Below are positions 8,356-14,801 of a stretch of DNA of 43,963 nt, in pieces; position 1 is the stretch's first letter, and each line of letters starts with the position of its first letter. The translations under genes and the position numbers were made by a program. Location: NCBI GenBank assembly GCA_002503705.1, contig DASH01000055.1, forward strand, positions 1 through 43,963, in the 5' to 3' direction. The notes below the pieces were generated by a model. That model was not told the DNA's origin. It was given only the letters and a program-made list of their open reading frames with translations, and made no database searches. This DNA comes from Candidatus Woesearchaeota archaeon UBA153 (GTDB lineage Archaea > Nanobdellota > Nanobdellia > Woesearchaeales > UBA525).

Positions 8356-9297
8356 CTACGCTCTTCTCCGTTCCTTGTGCGGGAAGTAGAGGCTCGCCAG
8401 GATGCTCACGATGAGGACGAAGAGGACGAAGCCGAGGCTGAAGAGGACGTTGATGTGGAAGAGGTGGGCGGCGAGCATCTTGAGGCCGATGAAGACGAGG
8501 ATGACGGAGAGGCCGATGCTCAAGTAGGAGAAGGAGGCGTGCGCGTGCGCGAGGACGAAGTAGAGCGACCGGAGGCCGAGGATGGCGAAGATGTTCGACG
8601 TGAAGATGAGGAACGGGTCGGTCGTGATGCCGAAGATGGCGGGTACGGAGTCGAACGCGAAGACCAAGTCCATGAACTCGATGACGAGGAGGGTGATGAA
8701 GAGGATGGTGACGCCGCGTTTGCCGTGTTCGTCTTTCTTGAAGAACTTGCCGTCGTGGTCGCGGATGACGTGGACGACTTTGCGCGTCCACCGGACGATC
8801 CACGTGTCGTGCGGGTCGAACTCTTTCTCTTCTTTGAAGAAGAGGGAGATGCCGCTGTAGATGAGGAACGCGCCGAAGACGTAGAGGATCCAGTCGAATT
8901 TCTGGACGAGCGCGCTGCCCGCGAGGATGAGGGCGCCGCGCATGATGATCGCGCCGAGGATGCCCCAGAAGAGGATTTTGTGCTGGAGTTTGTGCGCTAT
9001 CTGGAAGCTCGCGAAGATCATGAGCATGACGAACAGGTTGTCCACGCTCAAGGATTTCTCGATGAGGTAGCCGGTGAGGTACTCGAGCGCTGGCTGCGTG
9101 CCGAACTCGAGGAGGATGAAGAGGTTGAAGAGCATGGCGAGGCCGAACCAGACTCCCGTCCAGATGAGCGCTTCCTTGATCTTGACGTCCTTGTCTTTCC
9201 GGTGGAAGACCCACAGGTCGAGGAAGAGGAGGAAGATGACGAAGAGGATGAAGACGCCCCACATCACGAACGGGTTGACGCCGGGAATCGCGACCAT
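8356..9297 (-). CDS. TerC/Alx-family integral membrane protein
   Basis: This 313-residue polytopic membrane protein belongs to the TerC family, whose members are linked to metal-ion (often manganese) efflux or homeostasis. About eight hydrophobic segments are visible. The family signature with acidic residues in membrane segments is present: SLSVDNLFVMLMIF (about residues 82-95) and EFMDLVFAFDSVPAIFG (about 205-221). A charged cytoplasmic loop lies between the halves. ATG 9297 is chosen over the upstream in-frame TTG 9315 because a TTTAAG box (9323-9331) lies 30 nt before it. The gene stands alone; element C1 follows its stop. Confidence 0.88.
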   Translation of the reverse strand: MVAIPGVNPFVMWGVFILFVIFLLFLDLWVFHRKDKDVKIKEALIWTGVWFGLAMLFNLFILLEFGTQPALEYLTGYLIEKSLSVDNLFVMLMIFASFQIAHKLQHKILFWGILGAIIMRGALILAGSALVQKFDWILYVFGAFLIYSGISLFFKEEKEFDPHDTWIVRWTRKVVHVIRDHDGKFFKKDEHGKRGVTILFITLLVIEFMDLVFAFDSVPAIFGITTDPFLIFTSNIFAILGLRSLYFVLAHAHASFSYLSIGLSVILVFIGLKMLAAHLFHINVLFSLGFVLFVLIVSILASLYFPHKERRRA

Positions 9298-9322
9298 TTC
9301 GTCGAGTGCGAACAAGAGGGAG

Positions 9323-9332
9323 TTCTTAAACG
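9323..9332 (-). promoter_or_regulatory. TATA-like box of the terC-like gene
   Basis: CGTTTAAGAA on the minus strand is centred about 30 nt from ATG 9297. Confidence 0.5.
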
Positions 9333-9411
9333 TTTGGGGGAGACGAGACAGCGACGGGAGAAAAACGAGAAAAAGATAAATACACTACTTAATGATAGTT
9401 ACAAATAGAAA

Positions 9412-9422
9412 CATTTATAAAT
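9412..9422 (+). promoter_or_regulatory. TATA box
   Basis: CATTTATAAAT is centred 28 nt before ATG 9445. A further AT-rich patch with TTAATG and ATAAATA lies 20-40 nt upstream. Confidence 0.6.
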
Positions 9423-9444
9423 GGATGATTATTAGGCACGCGCC

Positions 9445-10737
9445 ATGGTCGTCTCGAAACGAGCCGCGCGCCAAATCGTCGAAGAGGCGCACGAGCTCGG
9501 AACGCGCGGCGCGGAAGAACGTCGCATACACCACGGTGAAGAGATTCGGCTCCACCCATTCACGGCCGTCGGCACGCTCATCGAAGGAGCTCAACGGCAG
9601 CAAGAGCGGACGCGTCAGCGCCTCGCGACCATCGTTCAGAAGAACAGTCCGAGAAAGCTCGAAGAACGAGCTCGGAACGCCGCACGAGAGAGTCATGTGT
9701 GTCTCGCAGCAACATATGCATTCTATGCGGCGCGCGTCGACGGCGCAACTGTGGAGGAAGCGGCAGAGTACGCCAAGAACCGGCTCGAACTCACTGGATC
9801 GAACCGCCGCATTCCGCTCGCGCCGACCTACAAAGACGACCTCCCGGGTCAGGGGACGCACCAAAACAGATTGCACGTCTTCTTCGACAAGGACGAGACC
9901 CTGACGGGCCGAACCAGCGAGAGCGAAGAGCTCTACAACAGGGAAGTCCTCTACCTTCTCCAGAAGATGACGCTCAAGAACAAAGAATCAGGTCAGAAGA
10001 TCTTCGAACGGTTCATCACGAGCAACACGAAGATTTCGCCGGACAAGAAGTTCATCGATGACGTGAACAGCCTGGTCGTTCCGGATTTACTGGCGTCGAG
10101 GAACGAGAAGCAGCTATTGTCTGCCTATTTCGACGGCGTCAACTGCATCCCTTCCATCCCGCCGTTCTTCAGCGTCCAACCGCAAGCATACTACAATCCG
10201 CACCCGGGAAAGGTCTATAACGAGCTCGTCCAGAGCCGGAGCATCCCGAAAGAGAACACGGTCGTCATCGGCGACTCATTCACGGACTTGAGCGCGGAGA
10301 GAGGAATCCCTCTCAAAAGGCCTTTACCGCTCTTGACGACGGCGTATGTCGGCTCTTGGGCGCCGGCCGAAGGACGACCGCCGACGGGAGAAGAGTGGTT
10401 CGCGACCATCATGTACATCTGGCGGCTCGGTGGCGACAAAGGTTTCGCGCACGGTTTCGAGATGCTCAGTCAACCGCAGAGATGGCGGTTGCCCCACGAG
10501 TGCACCGAGTGCACGCTCGAGTTCTTGGTGGGGAATGACCGTGTCTCCGAGAATATGTATCGTCACAATCTTCAGTTCAAGAAACGAGAAACGGTCGCGC
10601 TCTACATGACGGAAAACCTCCCGAATGTCGGCATCATCGGCGTCGTCCCGACACGACTCATCAGCTTCAAGCTCCGCCTCGAGCAGAAGAAACAAGAGTA
10701 CGGAGCGAGGAGTAGCACGGGTCCGGAGAACTATTAA
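9445..10737 (+). CDS. HAD-like phosphatase with long N-terminal extension
   Basis: The protein has 430 residues. The catalytic part resembles the haloacid dehalogenase superfamily. Motif I is FFDKDETLTG (D148 nucleophile, D150, T152). Lys256 in NPHPGKVYN is a candidate motif III residue. Motif IV is VIGDSFTDLS (276-281). The first 140 residues are an Arg/Glu-rich helical region not typical of HAD enzymes. The last 130 residues, including a CTECTLEF patch, are also unassigned. Substrate and pathway are unknown. The promoter of rfcL overlaps its last codons. Confidence 0.75.
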   Translation: MVVSKRAARQIVEEAHELGTRGAEERRIHHGEEIRLHPFTAVGTLIEGAQRQQERTRQRLATIVQKNSPRKLEERARNAARESHVCLAATYAFYAARVDGATVEEAAEYAKNRLELTGSNRRIPLAPTYKDDLPGQGTHQNRLHVFFDKDETLTGRTSESEELYNREVLYLLQKMTLKNKESGQKIFERFITSNTKISPDKKFIDDVNSLVVPDLLASRNEKQLLSAYFDGVNCIPSIPPFFSVQPQAYYNPHPGKVYNELVQSRSIPKENTVVIGDSFTDLSAERGIPLKRPLPLLTTAYVGSWAPAEGRPPTGEEWFATIMYIWRLGGDKGFAHGFEMLSQPQRWRLPHECTECTLEFLVGNDRVSENMYRHNLQFKKRETVALYMTENLPNVGIIGVVPTRLISFKLRLEQKKQEYGARSSTGPENY

Positions 10738-10740
10738 AAA
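10731..10740 (+). promoter_or_regulatory. TATA-like box of rfcL
   Basis: CTATTAAAAA overlaps the stop codon of the preceding gene and lies about 27 nt before ATG 10763. This gives rfcL its own leaderless promoter. Confidence 0.55.
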
Positions 10741-10762
10741 CCCATCTTGAATTCTCCTGAGG

Positions 10763-11968
10763 ATGACCCGCTCCTCCCCGTGGATCCGTTCGCACGCGCC
10801 GAAGAAGCTTGTAGACGTCGTCGGCCAGGAGCGCGCAGTCTCGAGAATCGAGGCGTTCGTGAAGGGCTTCAAGCGCGGTCACAAACCCTTGTTGCTCTAC
10901 GGCCCCCCGGGCACCGGGAAGACGACGAGCGTCTACGCCGCGGCGGAGGACCTCGACTTGGAGGTCATCGAGCTGAACGCGAGCGACTCGCGCAACAAGG
11001 ACGCGATTACGAGCTTGCTGGGAGCGGCGTTGCACCAGCAGAGCCTCTTCTTCAAAGGCAAGCTCATCCTCGTCGACGAAGCGGACGGCATCAGCGGCCA
11101 GTCCGACCGCGGCGGCGTCCCCGCACTCATCGACCTCGTCCGGGATTCCCGTTACCCGGTCATCATCACGGCGAACGATATAGACTTGGACAAGCTGAAG
11201 AACTTGAAGAAGGCGTGCGAGCTCGTCGAGTTCGAACCCGTCGCGGCCGCGGCGATCGCGAAGCACTTGGGCAAGGTCGCGAAGCACGAATCCGTCACGG
11301 TGGACGACGCGACGTTGACGGCGATCGCGCACCGCGCCGGCGGGGACGCGAGAGCGGCGGTGAATGATTTGCAGTCGTTGAGCGGGAACGGCGCCATCAC
11401 CAAGCAGGACGTCGAATCGTTGGGCGACCGCGAGCGGAAGGAAGCGTTGCAGAACGCGTTGTTGCGCGTCTTCAAGACGACGAGCGCCAGCGTCGCGTTG
11501 CCCGCGTTCGAGCACCTCGACGAGGACGTCGACCAATTGTTCCTGTGGATCGACGAGAACCTGCCGAAAGAGTACACGAAAGCCGAAGACTTGGCGAGAG
11601 CGTACGACGCGCTCGCGGAAGCGGACAAGTTCTTCGGCCGCATCCGGCGCTGGCAGCATTATCGATTCTACGTGTACATCTACAACTTGCTCACGGCAGG
11701 CATCGCGATCGCGAAGACGGAGAAATACCCCGGCGTGACGAAGTACCAACGCTCGTCGCGGCTCTTGACGATCTGGATCATGAACCAGAAGAACGCGAAG
11801 CGGAAGAGCGTCGCGAAGAAGCTCGCGGCGGCGACGCACACGAGCGTCAAGCGCGCAGAGCACGAGGTCGTCATCCTCCGAGGCCTCTTCCAGAACAAGC
11901 GCGCGGCGCAGCCGTTCATCGACGAGCTCGGTCTCGACGCGGACGAAGTCGCGTGGCTGGCGAAGTGA
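10763..11968 (+). CDS. rfcL: Replication factor C large subunit (clamp loader)
   Basis: The 401-residue AAA+ ATPase is the large subunit of the archaeal clamp loader, which opens the PCNA ring at primer-template junctions. Walker A is GPPGTGKTT (residues 47-55) and Walker B is LVDEADG (103-109). The N-terminal WIRSHAPKKLVDVVGQE is typical of RfcL. A lid domain and the C-terminal collar helices follow (from about residue 230). It is slightly shorter than many RfcL proteins, with no long charged C-terminal tail and no obvious PCNA-interacting motif at its end. The small subunit is not in this window. ATG 10763 is set by the TATA box. Confidence 0.93.
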   Translation: MTRSSPWIRSHAPKKLVDVVGQERAVSRIEAFVKGFKRGHKPLLLYGPPGTGKTTSVYAAAEDLDLEVIELNASDSRNKDAITSLLGAALHQQSLFFKGKLILVDEADGISGQSDRGGVPALIDLVRDSRYPVIITANDIDLDKLKNLKKACELVEFEPVAAAAIAKHLGKVAKHESVTVDDATLTAIAHRAGGDARAAVNDLQSLSGNGAITKQDVESLGDRERKEALQNALLRVFKTTSASVALPAFEHLDEDVDQLFLWIDENLPKEYTKAEDLARAYDALAEADKFFGRIRRWQHYRFYVYIYNLLTAGIAIAKTEKYPGVTKYQRSSRLLTIWIMNQKNAKRKSVAKKLAAATHTSVKRAEHEVVILRGLFQNKRAAQPFIDELGLDADEVAWLAK

Positions 11969-11974
11969 ACCGAA

Positions 11975-11985
11975 AAGCTTTTATT
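11975..11985 (+). promoter_or_regulatory. TATA-like box
   Basis: AAGCTTTTATT is centred about 28 nt before ATG 12008. It favours that start over the in-frame TTG 11990. Confidence 0.5.
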
Positions 11986-12007
11986 CTACTTGCGAGTAAC
12001 AACAGTT

Positions 12008-12817
12008 ATGGCTTTGTTCAAGGAGAGCTTGGAACAGATCGCGAACTCGTACGACATCGTCCTGCTCGACACGTGCGCGTTGAGGATGCAGCACCGAGCG
12101 GTGAAGAATCGAGCGATACTCTCCCGCATCTTCGGACGACGGTGCACGGCAAGCCTTCCTCGGAAATTCGCAAACGAGTACTTCTTCCAGTTGAGAGACG
12201 TCGTCAAGCGGCACCGCAACATCCGTACCATCGTACAAGTGCTTCACGAAATGAAAAACGGGCTGGAGAACGTTCCCGCGTCGACGAGGAAGAACCCGTA
12301 TTTCAGCGCGGTCCAGTCAGTCTACGACCATCTCGAGATGCGCAACGCGGAAGAAGAGAGACAGTATCGCAACAGGAAACAAGCGGGGCCGAGCGCCGAA
12401 CTCGTCATCTTCATGAAGCTGTACGAGGCGGCGAAGCACTTGCTCTACAGTCTGCCGGAAGCGCGAGAGAAGAACCCGTCGACGACGGACCGGACGCTCG
12501 TCGCGCGCTTGATCGCGGAGAGCGCGCGTGGACGCGCGGCGCTCGTCACGAACGACGCCGGAATCCTCGACGCGAGCGCGCACCTCTTCCACTACTTGAA
12601 AGCCATCCCTGCGCAAGACGCGCTCAAGTTCTTCGGGAGCACGCAGAGTCAGGAACAGATTGCCAGAGCGGATGCAATACACCCCGAAGTCACCTGTTAC
12701 GACCTCCTCAACGAACCAGGATTCTTCACCGCACTCTACAAGGAAGAGTTCTACCCCGCAAACGATTGCGGACGACACCCTGACTGGAAGCACCTGCCGG
12801 GCAGGAGACAATCTTGA
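12008..12817 (+). CDS. PIN-domain-like protein, putative
   Basis: The protein has 269 residues. IVLLDTCALRM near residue 18 resembles the first acidic motif of PIN ribonucleases. TDRTLVARLIAESARGRAAL followed by VTNDAGIL (about 158-188) resembles the PIN region with the paired acidic residues (TND). Between them is a long charged helical insert (residues about 60-140). If it is a PIN protein it would be a metal-dependent RNase; the motifs fit but the insert is unusual. Its stop codon overlaps the broken end of the reverse-transcriptase remnant on the other strand. The last 20 codons could therefore have been acquired at that junction. Confidence 0.65.
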   Translation: MALFKESLEQIANSYDIVLLDTCALRMQHRAVKNRAILSRIFGRRCTASLPRKFANEYFFQLRDVVKRHRNIRTIVQVLHEMKNGLENVPASTRKNPYFSAVQSVYDHLEMRNAEEERQYRNRKQAGPSAELVIFMKLYEAAKHLLYSLPEAREKNPSTTDRTLVARLIAESARGRAALVTNDAGILDASAHLFHYLKAIPAQDALKFFGSTQSQEQIARADAIHPEVTCYDLLNEPGFFTALYKEEFYPANDCGRHPDWKHLPGRRQS

Positions 12818-12944
12818 ACGCCCAGTGCTCAGCGAATTTTCTGACGTTCGGGTTGCCAGTCTTTCGCTTCCGAGCCTTCTCGTACGCCGACCGGAGGTTG
12901 TCGAAGCTCGTGAGCCGCGCCCAGAGGTGTTTGTACGTCTTCAT
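12813..12944 (-). pseudogene. N-terminal remnant of a DGR-type reverse transcriptase
   Basis: From ATG 12944 the minus strand encodes MKTYKHLWARLTSFDNL, then RSAYEKARKRKTGNPNVRKF and AEHWAF. From memory, this matches the first about 43 residues of reverse transcriptases of diversity-generating retroelements and related group II-like enzymes. The catalytic palm (YxDD) is absent. Similarity stops exactly where the frame meets the stop codon of the convergent PIN-like gene. The open frame runs on to 12726 with unrelated residues. The rest of the enzyme has evidently been deleted. Template-repeat-like sequence sits directly upstream of the start, as expected for such an element. Confidence 0.7.
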
Positions 12945-12969
12945 GGGAGTCGAGCGCTCATCGCGAGAG

Positions 12970-13140
12970 CATATCGTCCCTGCCTGACGCAATCATTCCG
13001 CGGGCACGGCTGTTGTTGTTGAGGTCGTTGTTGGCGTTGAGGTTGTTGTTGTCGTTGTTGCCGACCCTCACGCACCGGCCCAGTAGCCCCGTCACCGTCT
13101 GGGTTCACCACCACTCCACACGTTCGCTCCCCGCGTCGCC
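12970..13140 (-). mobile_element. Template-repeat-like region of a decayed diversity-generating retroelement
   Basis: On the minus strand a block of AAC-rich triplets (about 13004-13062) reads RVGNNDNNNNLNANNDL and then NNNSRARGMIA in one frame. Clusters of AAC codons are the hallmark of DGR template repeats, where adenines direct mutagenesis of a matching variable region. The upstream part of the block (from about 13140) is non-coding (it has an in-frame stop). The block lies 25-200 nt upstream of the reverse-transcriptase remnant in the same direction, the usual TR-RT order. No variable-region gene with matching sequence is in the window. Confidence 0.6.
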
Positions 13141-13204
13141 CCGGCTTCTTTGTCGGCGGACGCAGGGAGTGATGCTGAAGTCAAGAGAGCATAAAAAATG
13201 GAAA

Positions 13205-13217
13205 GATTTATATATTC
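13205..13217 (+). promoter_or_regulatory. TATA box of the AbiE-type operon
   Basis: GATTTATATATTC lies 35-50 nt before the candidate start codons 13247-13259. A GGTG motif at 13249-13252 could act as ribosome binding site for GTG 13259. Confidence 0.5.
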
Positions 13218-13246
13218 GTCACATCAAACTGTTAGAAATTCACTAA

Positions 13247-13759
13247 TTGGTGTTATACGTGGAGGGTCTTTCGCGAAAAGAAGTGGAGCTCATCTCCTGG
13301 CTCGAGTTCTACGAGAAGTACTTTTTCACGTCGGAAGACGTCGACAAGTTTGCGAAAAACAAGACGCAACGCTATAATACCATCCGGAATCTCCTCAAGA
13401 AGAAACGGATCGTGAAACTGAATCGGAAGAAATACTACCTTGTGCCGATCAAGGCGAAGAGCGGCGGGTGGAGCGAAGACGCATTCGTCCTCGCGGACGA
13501 GATCTTCGACGGCGAAGGATACTATATCGCTGGCTGGTCGGCTGCGAACTACTGGCGGCTGACTGAGCAGATACCGATGCGGACGGAAGTGCACACGACG
13601 AAGCGCCAGGGCGAGATGCGCGTGATGAACACCCCCTTCATCTTCCGGCGGACGACGCGTGCGCGCGTCGCACAAGCGGTGACTCAAGAGGTGAAGGGCC
13701 ACCCGTTCAAGGTCATGAACAAAGAAGAGATGGAGAAATGGATGCGATTAAGAGACTAG
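13247..13759 (+). CDS. AbiEi-type antitoxin / winged-helix regulator
   Basis: The protein has up to 170 residues. It resembles AbiEi antitoxins of type IV toxin-antitoxin systems. An N-terminal winged helix (ELISWLEFYEKYFFTSEDVD, then RYNTIRNLLKKKRIVKLNRKKYYLVP) is followed by the AbiEi C-terminal region (YYIAGWSAANYWRLTEQIP, then TTRAR). In such systems the antitoxin represses its own promoter and counteracts the nucleotidyltransferase toxin. The start is uncertain: TTG 13247, GTG 13250 or GTG 13259 are all possible and no ATG is available. It overlaps the next gene by 22 nt, so translation is probably coupled. Confidence 0.82.
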   Translation: MVLYVEGLSRKEVELISWLEFYEKYFFTSEDVDKFAKNKTQRYNTIRNLLKKKRIVKLNRKKYYLVPIKAKSGGWSEDAFVLADEIFDGEGYYIAGWSAANYWRLTEQIPMRTEVHTTKRQGEMRVMNTPFIFRRTTRARVAQAVTQEVKGHPFKVMNKEEMEKWMRLRD

Positions 13760-14526
13760 ACGAGCGCGAACTCAAGAACATCGCGTTCGTCAAGAACTTT
13801 CCCGAACGGATGATTCTCAAGGACTACCGCATCACGTGCGCACTCTACCTGCTGCGCGACGTCAAGCATTGCTACTTCAAAGGCGGCACCGCCCTGCAAA
13901 AGATATTCCTCGACCACTCGCGGCTGAGCGAAGATGTCGATTATACGGTGACAGAGAACCTCGAGGGAGTCAAGAAAGAGATCATGGCCATACTCGGGCA
14001 GAGCGGACTCTTCGAGAGTCTCGAGCTTGACAAGAACAACGACTTCTTCACGCGAATCATCTGCCACTACACCGCTGCCGACAGAGACGATACCATCTTT
14101 GTCGACCTGAACGAGAAAGCGCGGCTGAACACGCCGCCAGAAGAGCACGCTGTGACGCACTTCTATACCGAAAGCGTGCCCGCATTCACGATGAAAACGC
14201 TCTCGCGGCAGGAAATGATTGCTGAGAAAGTTGCCGCGGCCATCGGCAGAAACAAACCACGCGACCATTTCGACATCTACCAACTCATCAAGCGAGAGTT
14301 TTCTATTGATCTTGCTCTCGTCGCCAAGAAATGCGAACAATCAGGCGATGCGTTCGACATCATCAAAATGTTCAACAAAGCGAAACGCCTCAAGAACAGA
14401 TGGGACGTCGACATGCACAACCTCATCAGCGAACCAATCACCTTTCAGGAGGTCATGCGGACGCTCGCCGAGCACTTCAAGCTCAAAGACGAGAAGGAAG
14501 CGAAGAGAACAGCGCTCGTGAAGTAG
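13738..14526 (+). CDS. AbiEii/AbiGii-type nucleotidyltransferase toxin
   Basis: The 262-residue protein fits the AbiEii family of type IV toxins. Members transfer nucleotides and block growth or phage replication unless balanced by AbiEi. The nucleotidyltransferase signature is clear: CYFKGGTALQKIF (residues 45-57) and RLSEDVDYTV (62-71, with metal-binding D66 and D68). The conserved KVAAAIGRNKPRDHFDIYQL (about 169-188) follows. The pairing and overlap with the AbiEi gene strongly support the call. It sits beside a decayed retroelement in an accessory locus. Confidence 0.88.
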   Translation: MDAIKRLDERELKNIAFVKNFPERMILKDYRITCALYLLRDVKHCYFKGGTALQKIFLDHSRLSEDVDYTVTENLEGVKKEIMAILGQSGLFESLELDKNNDFFTRIICHYTAADRDDTIFVDLNEKARLNTPPEEHAVTHFYTESVPAFTMKTLSRQEMIAEKVAAAIGRNKPRDHFDIYQLIKREFSIDLALVAKKCEQSGDAFDIIKMFNKAKRLKNRWDVDMHNLISEPITFQEVMRTLAEHFKLKDEKEAKRTALVK

Positions 14527-14576
14527 CCACTCGCTTCTTGTCCGCGCCATTGCATCGCTCGTACTCGTTTCTCTTC

Positions 14577-14707
14577 GCGCCGTTACCGTCCAGCTCGCTC
14601 TTCCGTTGCGTTCATCGAGATGAGGGTCCTTCCCGTGAGGAACAACCCCTCCCGCATTCGATTCGTCTCTCCGAGTGGTCGCTCGCCCTTAAGGACTGTA
14701 ACGGCGC
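14577..14707 (+). repeat. Family C structured element, copy C2
   Basis: The outer stem is GCGCCGTTACCGTCC (14577-14591) with GGACTGTAACGGCGC (14693-14707). Left motif GTCCAGCTCGC and right motif GCTCGCCCTTAAGGAC match the other copies. The centre has GGGTCCTTCCCGTGAGGAA followed by CAACCCCTCC. The stem sequence is unlike that of C1, C3 or C4 but pairs over its length. It starts 50 nt after the AbiEii stop. Confidence 0.75.
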
Positions 14708-14742
14708 TTGGAAGCCGAAAGAAAGGGTGAGAAATAGTGGTT

Positions 14743-14795
14743 ATAGAAAGTAGTAATAAAATAAAGTTAAAATAAAGTTAAAAGAAAATAAAAAA
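14743..14795 (-). terminator. T-rich tract after the lipoprotein gene
   Basis: On the minus strand, a 50-nt tract of T runs with the repeat TTAACTTTAT (twice) follows the stop codon of the beta-propeller gene. U-rich tracts of this kind end archaeal transcripts. Confidence 0.5.
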
Positions 14796-14801
14796 GAGTT
14801 C

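Noticed and set aside
8296..9408. Long open frame on the plus strand opposite the terC-like gene, very rich in Asp and Glu
   Set aside because: It is the antisense shadow of a conserved membrane protein in GC-rich DNA; similar acidic or Arg-rich antisense frames lie opposite most genes here.
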